Below are positions 1 to 6,490 of a DNA stretch of 7,966 bases, piece after piece. The DNA lies in the NCBI GenBank assembly GCA_016190405.1, contig JACPQO010000044.1, forward strand, positions 1 to 7,966, read 5' to 3'. Origin of the DNA: Chloroflexota bacterium (GTDB lineage: Bacteria > Chloroflexota > Dehalococcoidia > SM23-28-2 > RBG-16-64-32). The translations under genes and the position numbers were made by a program. The notes beneath the pieces were generated by a model, which ran no database searches, was not told where the DNA came from, and saw nothing but the letters and a program-made list of their open reading frames with translations. Position 1 is the first letter of the stretch. Each line of letters opens with the position of its first letter.

Positions 1-848
1 AAATAACCGTTGCAGAAGAATTTGGTGTAGAAGGGAGGGGGAATTATTATGACAAGGCAGGTGCTTTGAGGGACATGGTGCAGAACCATATGATGCAGCT
101 CCTGTCCCTGGTGGCGATGGAGCCGCCGATTGCCTTCGAGGCGCGCTCCGTGCGGGACGAGAAGGTGAAGGTGCTGCACGCCTTGCGCCGGCTGCGGGAC
201 GCCGAGGTGGCCAGCTGCACGACGCGCGGCCAGTACGGCCCCGGCTGGCTGGCCGGCCAGGAGGTGCCCGGCTACCGGCAGGAACCCGAAGTGGCCCCGG
301 ACTCGCTGGCGGAGACGTTCGCCGCCCTGAAGTTGTACATCGATAACTGGCGCTGGGCCGACGTCCCCTTCTACCTCCGCACCGGCAAGCGTCTGCCCAA
401 GCGGAGCACAGAGGTGGCGATCCACTTCAAGCGGGCGCCTCACCTGCTGTTCCGCAAGATCGTGGACGTCTCGTCGATGGAGCCGAACATACTGACCATG
501 CGCATCCAGCCCAACGAAGGGATTTCGCTGAAGTTCCACGCCAAGGTGCCGGGCTCGCCCATACGCATCCGTCCGGTGAACATGGACTTCCTGTACGGGG
601 CCTCGTTCCTGGTGGAGGCGCCGTCGGCCTATGAGACGCTGCTGCTGGACGCCCTACGCGGCGATTCCACCCTGTTCACCCGCAGCGACGAGGCGGAGGC
701 GGCGTGGGCGATTATGACGGACATCCTGGAGGGCTGGAGCCAGCAAGAGCCGCCGCCCGTCTTCCCCAACTACGAGGCGGGTACCTGGGGGCCGGAGGAG
801 GCCGACAAGCTGATGGAGAGGGACGGCCGCCAGTGGCGAAGGCTGTAG
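1..848 (+). CDS. zwf: Glucose-6-phosphate 1-dehydrogenase, C-terminal 281 residues (5' end cut by window)
   Basis: Oxidises glucose 6-phosphate to 6-phosphogluconolactone with NADP+, the entry step of the oxidative pentose phosphate pathway in the cytosol. The frame is open from the left edge, with the first whole codon at base 3. Visible family blocks, numbered from that codon, are GRGNYYD (11-17), RDMVQNH (23-29), LVAMEPP (36-42), RGQYG (75-79), the IDNWRW...FYLRTGKRLP block (about 113-132), RIQPNEGISLKFHAKVPG (about 165-182) and a C-terminal LLLDALRGDSTLFTR...EAAW block. The family is usually 480-510 residues, so roughly the first 200-230 are missing, including the Rossmann nucleotide motif and the DHYLGKE substrate site. 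The first 24 codons are AT-rich and poorly matched to the rest, with a sharp switch near base 74. The 3' end overlaps opcA by 16 bases, so the two are probably co-transcribed and translationally coupled. The identity is certain; only the left part is unseen. Confidence 0.97.
   Translation, partial: ITVAEEFGVEGRGNYYDKAGALRDMVQNHMMQLLSLVAMEPPIAFEARSVRDEKVKVLHALRRLRDAEVASCTTRGQYGPGWLAGQEVPGYRQEPEVAPDSLAETFAALKLYIDNWRWADVPFYLRTGKRLPKRSTEVAIHFKRAPHLLFRKIVDVSSMEPNILTMRIQPNEGISLKFHAKVPGSPIRIRPVNMDFLYGASFLVEAPSAYETLLLDALRGDSTLFTRSDEAEAAWAIMTDILEGWSQQEPPPVFPNYEAGTWGPEEADKLMERDGRQWRRL
3..74 (+). other. AT-rich, low-GC3 tract at the 5' visible end of zwf
   Basis: Bases 1-70 contain about 43% G+C, against about 60% in bases 71-130 and higher values beyond. 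GC at third codon positions is 9/24 in codons 3-74 and 22/24 in codons 75-146. The early codons include ATA, AGG, TTG, GTA and a run of A- or T-ending codons that are scarce elsewhere in the window. The translation stays a good glucose-6-phosphate dehydrogenase across the switch, so the frame is intact. Either recombination within zwf or a chimeric assembly join at a conserved block could produce this. Confidence 0.6.
815..823 (+). promoter_or_regulatory. Ribosome binding site supporting the opcA GTG start
   Basis: The purine-rich GGAGAGGGA lies inside the end of zwf, 9 bases before the GTG at 833. It decides the start of opcA: the frame is open much further upstream (to 704), but that extension has no family similarity and lies wholly inside zwf. 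Confidence 0.6.
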
Positions 849-1987
849 GCCCAGAAGCGGCCACCCTGACCTGGTCCGGGCGAGCCGTTGACATCGGGCG
901 GATTGAGGCGGAGCTGGTACGGCTGCGCTATGAGGCAGCAGGCGGGTCGCGGGAAGGGGAGACGTTCGCCATCCGCACCAGCCTGATGAACCTGGTGGTC
1001 CATGCCGCCGACGAGAAGGCGGCCAGGCGAGCGAGCCAAACTATCGCCGCCATGCCCAGCCATCACCCTTCGCGGTCAATCATTGTGGTGACGAAGGCGT
1101 CCGATGCGGAGCCGCGGATAGACGCCGAGCTATCGGCCCACTGCCACGTCAGCCCCGGGCTGGAGCAGCAGGTCTGCTGCGAAGAGGTGCTGCTGAGAGT
1201 CAGCGGGCGGGCCGCCGGCCACCTGCACAGCATCATCATCCCGCTGCTGGTGTCCGACCTGCCGGTGTACGTCTGGTGGACGGGGCCGCTGCTGGGTCAG
1301 GCGCACGTGCTACAGGAGGTGATAGACAGCGCCGACCGCTTCATCGTTGATTCGGCGCGCTTCGCCGATTCCATCATCGGATTCGGGCAGCTGGCCCGGC
1401 TTTGCGGTCAGCGTCCTCAATGCGGCGTCGGGGACTTGAACTGGGACCGGCTGACCCCCTGGCGGCAGCTCCTGACCCAGCAGTGCGAAGCGCCCAACCT
1501 GCGACCCCACCTGGAGACGGTAGACGCCGTGGAGATTGACGTCGCCAAAGGTGGACATCAGACCCAGGCCAGCCAGGCGTTCCTGCTGCTGGGCTGGCTG
1601 GCCGCCCGCTTCCACTGGGACACGGAGAAGGTCTTGCGCGCTGGGCCGGACGGCGGGCTCATCATCCGCGCCGGCGCGCGCGACGTACTGGCGACGGTGG
1701 CGCCGGGCGAGGGCTGCCGGGACCTGGAGGCGGGCTGGCTCGTATCAGTGCAACTACGGGGGCACGGCAGAGAGGGGCACGCTTCACTGTCCATCGCCCG
1801 GGCCGGTGACCCCATGCACTTGGTCGTGGCAATCCAGGAGCCCCAGAGAGCGCTGGAGGGCCGGGTGCGCATCGAGGCCTGCGACGAAGGAGAGACGCTG
1901 GCCGAGGAGCTGGACAAGATGGGCCGCGATGTCCAGTACGAGGACGCCCTGGGGCGCGCCCTGGCTATCCTGCAAGCGGCGCGTTGA
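833..1987 (+). CDS. opcA: OpcA family glucose-6-phosphate dehydrogenase assembly/redox partner protein
   Basis: OpcA is a non-catalytic partner that promotes assembly and redox-dependent activation of glucose-6-phosphate dehydrogenase; this is best studied in cyanobacteria. The GTG start at 833 gives 384 residues, beginning MAKAVGPEAATLTW, which is within the usual family range. Recognisable blocks are RTSLMNLVV (48-56), HPSRSIIVV (78-86), CEEVLL (116-121) and IIPLLVSDLPVYVWW (about 135-149) in the N-terminal OpcA domain. These are followed by the C-terminal domain with GDLNWDRLTPWRQLL and, further on, ASQAFLLLGWLAARFHW. A paired Cys-Cys (115-116) sits just before the conserved EEVLL; whether it is redox-active is unknown. 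The gene starts inside zwf with a 16-base overlap. The 6-phosphogluconolactonase gene that often follows opcA in actinobacteria is absent: the next gene is convergent and ends only 20 bases away. The family assignment is firm. The functional detail is taken from the family. Confidence 0.92.
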   Translation: MAKAVGPEAATLTWSGRAVDIGRIEAELVRLRYEAAGGSREGETFAIRTSLMNLVVHAADEKAARRASQTIAAMPSHHPSRSIIVVTKASDAEPRIDAELSAHCHVSPGLEQQVCCEEVLLRVSGRAAGHLHSIIIPLLVSDLPVYVWWTGPLLGQAHVLQEVIDSADRFIVDSARFADSIIGFGQLARLCGQRPQCGVGDLNWDRLTPWRQLLTQQCEAPNLRPHLETVDAVEIDVAKGGHQTQASQAFLLLGWLAARFHWDTEKVLRAGPDGGLIIRAGARDVLATVAPGEGCRDLEAGWLVSVQLRGHGREGHASLSIARAGDPMHLVVAIQEPQRALEGRVRIEACDEGETLAEELDKMGRDVQYEDALGRALAILQAAR

Positions 1988-1990
1988 GGG

Positions 1991-2053
1991 AGTCCGGCCG
2001 CCGACTGCTAAGGGACGGCTGTCAGCCGTAGCAGCGCTCCACCCGTGGAGCGC
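1991..2053. terminator. Stacked hairpins at the convergent gene junction (candidate bidirectional terminator without a T tract)
   Basis: Two strong inverted repeats follow the opcA stop. The first pairs 2005-2009 (CTGCT) with 2030-2034 and 2015-2019 (ACGGC) with 2025-2029, with a 5-base bulge on the left arm. The second is a perfect repeat, GCGCTCCAC at 2034-2042 with GTGGAGCGC at 2045-2053. A weak 4-bp repeat (AGTC/GACT, 1991-1994 with 2003-2006) fills the gap itself. The strong hairpins overlap the last 15 codons of the VOC gene on the opposite strand. No T-run follows on either strand, so if they stop transcription it is not by the classical intrinsic mechanism. They could also be a by-product of GC-rich coding sequence. 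Confidence 0.35.
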
Positions 2054-2865
2054 GGGTGTACCCAGGCGCGCCGCGGCAGGTGCTGGCCCGAGGGGCGTAC
2101 CTGAAGCCAGAGATCGCGCGCGGCGATGGCGTCGAGGGCCGCGTCCAGGTCCGGCACCTCCATTCCCAGGTAGGCCAAACCCTCGCCGTGGCGCTGCTGG
2201 TGCTGTCCCAACAGGCCCGAGGGGTCGGTCACCTGGACCACTTCCAGGGCTGGGCCGTCGCCGATGGGAAAGCGGAGGGCCACGGCGCCCTCTTCGGGCC
2301 AGGGCGCGCGCGCCTCGGTCTCCGGCGTCAGGCCGAAAGCGTCAGTGTACAGCCGCAGAGCCGCCTCCAGGTCGCCCACGACGTGCCCCACATGGCTGAA
2401 GCGAGCGAAGACGCCCGACGTGGGCGGGGAAGCGGCTGGGGGCAGTCTGATCGCCATCATCTCGCTCTCATCGATGAGCTCGATGTGGGCGCCGCAGGCC
2501 GAGGCGGGGTCCACCCAGCCGCGCCTTAGCCGCAGCACGTCGCCGGCGGGCCGCACCTGGACCCACAGCTCGTGGTCGCGCAGCCGCCGCGCCAGGGCAT
2601 CGAGGCTGGCCACCCTAAGCGAAATGTGGTACAGGCCCCGACCGGCGTCCAGGGCCGCCTGAAACGGCGTGCGCGGGTCCGTAGGATGAAGAAGCTCGAC
2701 GCTGGCGCCGTCGCCGACGGGGAGCATCAGGGTGAGAACGCCTTCCTCGACGGCGTGCCAGACCCCGAACGGCCACGGCTGGAGCCCGAAGGCGCCGGTC
2801 CACACGGAGGCTACCGCTTCGATATCGTCGACCAGGAGGCCGACATGAGTTATGCGGCGTATCAT
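2008..2865 (-). CDS. Tandem two-domain VOC (glyoxalase/bleomycin-resistance fold) protein, methylmalonyl-CoA epimerase-like
   Basis: This 285-residue protein contains two vicinal-oxygen-chelate domains, about 3-132 and 153-283. They are clearly internal duplicates: LWVQVRP (100-106) and LWLQVRP (252-258) match, as do WVDP (117-120) and WVHP (268-271). VOC enzymes use a divalent metal for isomerase, lyase or dioxygenase reactions. Domain 1 has a complete epimerase-like ligand set: His7 (ITHVGLLVDD), Glu57 (VELLHP), His80 (GLYHISL) and Glu129 (HIELID). Domain 2 keeps His158 and Glu208, but the equivalents of the other two are Tyr232 and Arg280, so its metal site is probably degraded. The ATG at 2865 was chosen because the first VOC strand begins at once and GGGAGGAAG precedes it; the frame stays open 17 codons further, without similarity. 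It is the last gene of the leftward cluster, 58 bases after the CoA-transferase. The substrate is unknown; the neighbour suggests an acyl-CoA or a small oxo-acid. Confidence 0.85.
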   Translation of the reverse strand: MIRRITHVGLLVDDIEAVASVWTGAFGLQPWPFGVWHAVEEGVLTLMLPVGDGASVELLHPTDPRTPFQAALDAGRGLYHISLRVASLDALARRLRDHELWVQVRPAGDVLRLRRGWVDPASACGAHIELIDESEMMAIRLPPAASPPTSGVFARFSHVGHVVGDLEAALRLYTDAFGLTPETEARAPWPEEGAVALRFPIGDGPALEVVQVTDPSGLLGQHQQRHGEGLAYLGMEVPDLDAALDAIAARDLWLQVRPSGQHLPRRAWVHPRSTGGALLRLTAVP

Positions 2866-2868
2866 GGC

Positions 2869-2877
2869 TTCCTCCCC
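2869..2877 (-). promoter_or_regulatory. Ribosome binding site of the VOC gene
   Basis: Read on the minus strand, GGGGAGGAAGCC comes immediately before the ATG, placing a GGAGG core 5 bases upstream of it. It is the best Shine-Dalgarno match in the cluster and fixes the start at 2865 rather than at the longer frame beginning at 2916. The other genes of the cluster have only weak purine stretches, so the VOC gene may be translated independently of its upstream neighbour. Confidence 0.7.
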
Positions 2878-2923
2878 TCGCCGCCTGCGGTCCAGCCCGC
2901 CCTCATGTGCGTCCAAGGAGCGG

Positions 2924-4291
2924 CTAGGAGACGACCCTGGACTGGGGCCAGAAGAGCTTCCTGGCCTCGGCCCGCAGCTCGTCCCGGAAGTCCGGATGGG
3001 CCACCGAGATCACCAGCTCGGCCCGTTCCCGCAGGCTCCTCCCCTCCAGGTTGACGACGCCGTACTCCGTGACCAGGTAGTCGATGAAGGGGCGCGGCAG
3101 GTGGACGGCGGCGCCGGCATCGAGCTGCGGCACGATGCGCGACACCTCTCCGCCCTTGGCGGTAGTCATCAGGCAGGTGATGGAGCGGCCGCCCCTGGAG
3201 TAGTGGGCGCCTATGTTGAAGGCCAGGTGGCCGCCAACGCCGCTGATGGGCCCGGACGCCAGGTGGTCGATGACCGCCTGGCCGGTCAGATCCACGGCCA
3301 CGGCGTTATTGATCGCCACCATGTTGTCGTGGGCGGCGATGGTGGGCACGTGGCACACCTGCTGGATGCTCTGGAAGTCGAAGGCGGGGTTGTCGTCGGC
3401 GTAGGCCCAGGCCTCCTGCGCTCCCGGCAGCGTCGCGAAGGGCGCCAGCCCCGTGGTCACCAGCTTGCCCGCGTTCACCGTCTTTCTGCGGCCGGTGACG
3501 ACCCCAGCTTTCATGAGGTCCACGGTGGGAGGGAGCGTAAGCTCGCTGTGGACTCCCAGGTCGTTCTTATGGGCCAGGAAGTTCCAGACGGCGCCGGAGG
3601 CGGTGCCGGTGCCCACTTGAATCGTGTCGCCGTCCCGGATCAGGCCGGCGACCAGGGCGCCGATGACCTCGGCGGCCCGCGCCTCGTCCTCGGCCAGGGC
3701 CCAGGCGTCAGCCCTGGGGCTGGGCGGCGGGGCTGGCGGCGCCTCCGTGAGGTACGCCAACTGCGAGACATGGGCCCGCGCGCCGCGGGTACGGATGAGG
3801 CTGGAATCGATCTCGGCGATGACTACCCGCGCGTTCTCGATGGCTTCGGGGGATAGCCACACGTTGGGACCGAAGCTACAGTGGCCGTCCGCGTCCGGCG
3901 GGCCCAGACGGACGCAGAAGACGTCGGGGCAGACCAGGGGGCTGGCCCGCCCCTCGGCCCGCTGTCGCTCGCTGGCGCCCAGGCCAAACTCCCAGGGTAT
4001 CCAGTCGATGTGGCGGTCCCAGGTGGGACGGCGGTCGAAAAGCGTCGTATAGCCGTCCAGGACCTCGATCTCCTCACACCAGGAGGGGTCGGAGAACCAG
4101 GGAAAGGGCACGAGGGGGCAGAAGTGGACCATGGTCACGCCCGCCAGACTGCCCCGGCGGCGGGCCACCGCATCGATGACGCCCCTGGGCTCCATGAGAG
4201 CGGCGAACAACACCTTGTCGCCCGCCTGGATCGCCGTGACGGCCTCGTCGGCCGGGACGAGCTTATCGCGGTAGCGATCCTGCCAGTTCAT
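2924..4291 (-). CDS. Acetyl-CoA hydrolase/4-hydroxybutyrate CoA-transferase family protein
   Basis: A 455-residue class I CoA-transferase, which would move CoA from acetyl-CoA or another acyl-CoA to a carboxylic acid through a glutamyl-CoA thioester. The N-terminal MNWQDRYRDKLV matches the usual family start, so the ATG at 4291 is preferred although the frame stays open to 4540. The Shine-Dalgarno is weak. Motifs: Glu250 in LGVHSEL (245-251) is the likely catalytic glutamate; YADDNPAFDF (297-306); DNMVAINNAVAVDLTGQ (322-338); TAKGGEVSRIVP (377-388); VTEYGVVNLEGRSLRERA (407-424); and AHPDFRDEL (431-439). Unusual points are TGTASGAV (228-235) where GIGxxPxAV is common, GVGGHLAF (351-358) where GxGGQxDF is common, and a Pro-rich linker near 184-193. 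It lies 25 bases after LLM2 and before the VOC gene. The family is firm; the acid substrate is not known, and hydrolase activity is possible. Confidence 0.9.
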   Translation of the reverse strand: MNWQDRYRDKLVPADEAVTAIQAGDKVLFAALMEPRGVIDAVARRRGSLAGVTMVHFCPLVPFPWFSDPSWCEEIEVLDGYTTLFDRRPTWDRHIDWIPWEFGLGASERQRAEGRASPLVCPDVFCVRLGPPDADGHCSFGPNVWLSPEAIENARVVIAEIDSSLIRTRGARAHVSQLAYLTEAPPAPPPSPRADAWALAEDEARAAEVIGALVAGLIRDGDTIQVGTGTASGAVWNFLAHKNDLGVHSELTLPPTVDLMKAGVVTGRRKTVNAGKLVTTGLAPFATLPGAQEAWAYADDNPAFDFQSIQQVCHVPTIAAHDNMVAINNAVAVDLTGQAVIDHLASGPISGVGGHLAFNIGAHYSRGGRSITCLMTTAKGGEVSRIVPQLDAGAAVHLPRPFIDYLVTEYGVVNLEGRSLRERAELVISVAHPDFRDELRAEARKLFWPQSRVVS

Positions 4292-4316
4292 GAGCCTGCC
4301 CCCGGGCGACGAGCCC

Positions 4317-5402
4317 TCAAATCGCGTAGTCCTGGAAGATGGCAGCCTGACGGGCGCGCTCGCGGATCTCCCTGGGGAAACAGAACATACGGAACTCCGC
4401 AACCACCAGTCGCCCGAACCGCTTGATCGCCTCCACCACGCGCTGATCAGGCAGGCCGGGCAGGGCCAGGCGGCAGACCATATAGTCGACGCCCATGTCC
4501 TGGTAGCGGCTGATCTGGTCGATGCACTGGTCGACATCACCCACGATGAAGCGGTCAGCGATCAGGGCCTCATAGCTCAGGTCGCCGGACGGCAGCCGGC
4601 CCTGCTCCTGGTAACGCCGGGCCAGCGCCAGCAGGGGGCCCTGGGCCTCCTCCCTGGCGCGGGCCGCCGTCTCGCCGATGTACACGTCTCGGATCACGGG
4701 CCAGAGGGCACCGGCGGCCGTGCCGGCTGTCGGGCTCAGGGAGCGGTAGAGCTCGAGCTTGCGCTGGAGCTCGTCCAGGCTATCGGCCGGCAGGCCCAGG
4801 ATGGGGAGCCCGAGCGCGGCAGCGCCGCTGACGGCATCGTCGTCGCTGGCGGCTACCCATACGGGCAGCGCCGGCTGGGCCGGCTGCGGGGTCAGCAGCA
4901 GATGGGTGAAGCCGCTGGCCACGACGTTTTCGGGCAGGTTGGCGGGTATGTTCCAGTGCTGGCCGCGGTGCCGGAAGGGGACGGGACGCCACGATCGCAG
5001 AATGACCTCCAGCGCCTCCCAGAAGCGGCCGTCCCCGGCACCCGGACCGACGCCGTAGCCGTGCGCCTCGCCGGGCTGTCCCTTGCCCGCGCACAACATG
5101 AGCCGCCCGTGGCTGATGTTGTCCAGGGTGGCCGCGTCCTCGGCGATGTACAGGGGATGGGAGAGGGGAATGGCGGATACGACGCCCAGCCTCAGAGCGA
5201 CGGTGCGGGCGGCCACAGCGGCCGCGGCCACCATGGGCGCCGGGCAGCGGCCATCGCCGGTGAAGTGGCTCTCTTCGACCCAGAAGGAGTCGAAGGCCAT
5301 CTCCTCGGCCCAGGCCGCCTGTTCCAGCATCTGGGAGTAGGCGGCCCGATGATCGCCCTGTCCGCCGGCGGCCAGATCGTAGGGCCCCAGGCCGAACTTC
5401 AC
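4317..5402 (-). CDS. LLM class flavin-dependent oxidoreductase 2 (luciferase-like; LuxB-like motif change)
   Basis: A 361-residue bacterial-luciferase-like TIM-barrel protein. The family uses reduced FMN or coenzyme F420 for monooxygenation or hydride transfer. It begins MKFGLGPYDL, the typical first strand. Other family blocks are AEEMAFDSFWVEESHF (32-47), HPLYIAEDAATLDNISHGRL (82-101) and a divergent GKGQPGEAHGYGV (106-118). The active-site His-His pair seen in LLM1 is here Ser-His (EESHF, 43-47). The GTG start overlaps the TGA of LLM1 as GTGA, which implies coupled translation. The protein is related to LLM1 but well diverged, so this is an old tandem duplication rather than a recent copy. 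The C-terminal stretch is Arg-rich (FCFPREIRERARQAA). Likely partners are LLM1 as a heterodimer or as a consecutive step. FMN and F420 use cannot be told apart by eye. Confidence 0.87.
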   Translation of the reverse strand: MKFGLGPYDLAAGGQGDHRAAYSQMLEQAAWAEEMAFDSFWVEESHFTGDGRCPAPMVAAAAVAARTVALRLGVVSAIPLSHPLYIAEDAATLDNISHGRLMLCAGKGQPGEAHGYGVGPGAGDGRFWEALEVILRSWRPVPFRHRGQHWNIPANLPENVVASGFTHLLLTPQPAQPALPVWVAASDDDAVSGAAALGLPILGLPADSLDELQRKLELYRSLSPTAGTAAGALWPVIRDVYIGETAARAREEAQGPLLALARRYQEQGRLPSGDLSYEALIADRFIVGDVDQCIDQISRYQDMGVDYMVCRLALPGLPDQRVVEAIKRFGRLVVAEFRMFCFPREIRERARQAAIFQDYAI

Positions 5403-6475
5403 TTGGCGCCAGCCTTGGCCCGAAAGTGGGGAACAACCTCTTTGGCCAGAAGCTCCATGCAGCGGCGCAGGCGGGCGCGCGGCAGCCCGTCCCAGCGGAT
5501 ACGGGCGCAGATGTAGTTCATCTCCGGGTTAGCGGCCATGAACTGCTCCAGCCCGCGGATCACGGTATCCGGGGTGCCGATGGGCATGCGCTGGGCGGAG
5601 CCCTGGGCCCACGTATCGCGGATGGACCGCCACTGGGAATGGTCCATCTGACCCTGCCGGCCCAGGGGCATGCCGAACCGGACGGGGTTGCCCTCCTCGT
5701 CCCGCTGCGTCAGCCAGCTACCGACCTGCTCGCCATACAGATAGCGGATGATCGGCTCGATCTCGTCCCGGGCGGCATCGCTATCGTCCACCCAGAGGTC
5801 GTAGACGCCGGCGATTTTCAGCCTTGCGGGGTCGTGACCGGCCTCCAAAGCCGCCTCGCAGTAGTCCTTGAAGGCGCCGGGCCCGGGGTTGACCGGCATA
5901 ATGTTGTAGCCGCGCCGGCCGGCCCGCCGCTGCACCGCCGGCACACCGCCGCCCAGCCATATCGGGATAGGCCGCTGCACCGGCTTGGGCGTGACCGTAA
6001 CGCCGTCGTAGTGGTAGAAGCGGCCGTGGTGAGAGAGGGGCTCGTCTCGCCACGCGGCCTCGATTACGTCGAGGGACTCGTTGACCCGGGCCCCCCGCTG
6101 GCGGGCGCTGACCCCGAAGCCATCGAACTCCACCTCCCGATAGCCGGCGGCCACCCCCATCTGGAGCCGCCCTCCCGAGATGATGTCGGCCACGGCGGCG
6201 GCTTCGGCCACCCGCAGCGGGTCGTGCATGGCGATGAGGATGATGCCGGTGCCGATCTTGATCGTGGTTGTGGCGGCGGCCATGGCCCCTGCCGCCACCA
6301 GCAGCGACGGGCAGTAGCCGTCGTACCAGAAGTGGTGTTCGGTGAGCCAGATGCTGTCGAACCCCAGCTCCTCGGCCAGCCGGGCGTCCTCCAGCATCTC
6401 TTCATAGAGCCGGACATGGTGTCGCGGGGCGGTGATCCACGATTGCATCCCCCACAGCCCCAGGCCGAACTCCAT
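5399..6475 (-). CDS. LLM class flavin-dependent oxidoreductase 1 (luciferase-like; EHHF active-site motif)
   Basis: A 358-residue luciferase-like TIM-barrel oxidoreductase beginning MEFGLGLW. Blocks in order are AEELGFDSIWLTEHHF (34-49), IGTGIILIAMHDPLRVAEAA (74-93), SGGRLQMGVAAGYREVEFDGFG (about 100-121), HHGRFYHYDGVTVTPKPVQ (149-167) and PIPIWLGG (169-176). The last two are typical of LLM monooxygenases of SAR202/actinobacterial type. EHHF contains the His aligned with the catalytic His44 of luciferase alpha, so an oxygenase with FMNH2 is plausible; an F420-linked reaction is not excluded. The ATG at 6475 follows a GGGGGA stretch and starts 15 bases after the stop of the upstream Fe-S flavoprotein, which could be a reductant source. 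Its last 4 bases overlap LLM2. The family is firm; the substrate is unknown. Confidence 0.9.
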   Translation of the reverse strand: MEFGLGLWGMQSWITAPRHHVRLYEEMLEDARLAEELGFDSIWLTEHHFWYDGYCPSLLVAAGAMAAATTTIKIGTGIILIAMHDPLRVAEAAAVADIISGGRLQMGVAAGYREVEFDGFGVSARQRGARVNESLDVIEAAWRDEPLSHHGRFYHYDGVTVTPKPVQRPIPIWLGGGVPAVQRRAGRRGYNIMPVNPGPGAFKDYCEAALEAGHDPARLKIAGVYDLWVDDSDAARDEIEPIIRYLYGEQVGSWLTQRDEEGNPVRFGMPLGRQGQMDHSQWRSIRDTWAQGSAQRMPIGTPDTVIRGLEQFMAANPEMNYICARIRWDGLPRARLRRCMELLAKEVVPHFRAKAGAK

Positions 6476-6490
6476 CCAGCATCCCCCAGC

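Noticed and set aside
704..832. Upstream extension of the opcA frame giving a 427-residue product
   Set aside because: It lies entirely within zwf, has low-complexity Arg/Gly/Pro composition and no OpcA similarity. A GTG with a good ribosome binding site at 833 gives the expected length.
1536..2399. Open frame of 287 codons on the + strand bridging opcA and the VOC gene
   Set aside because: It is an Arg/Pro/Ala-rich, low-complexity translation overlapping two well-supported genes in other frames.
2866..2916. Longer VOC start (302 residues)
   Set aside because: The 17 added residues are charged and unlike the family, and a strong GGGAGGAAG directly precedes the ATG at 2865.
2866..2923. Internal promoter between the CoA-transferase and VOC genes
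   Set aside because: The 58-base gap is GC-rich, and I saw no convincing -35/-10 pair, only the ribosome binding site.
2852..3856. Open frame of 334 codons on the + strand
   Set aside because: It is an antisense shadow of the CoA-transferase, with a composition typical of reverse-strand GC-rich translation and no family motifs.
4292..4540. Longer CoA-transferase frame (538 residues) starting inside LLM2
   Set aside because: The extra 83 residues are Ser/Arg-rich out-of-frame translation of LLM2, while the family start MNWQDRYRDK falls at 4291.
4290..5516. Long open frame of 408 codons on the + strand
   Set aside because: It is antisense to LLM2 and the end of LLM1, rich in Gly/Gln/Ala/Val/His without any recognisable domain. 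Such antisense frames are expected in high-GC coding DNA.
4317..6475. True bioluminescence (lux) genes
   Set aside because: The motif parallel with LuxA/LuxB is only local, and no fatty-acid reductase genes (luxCDE) are in the window. General LLM oxidoreductases fit better.
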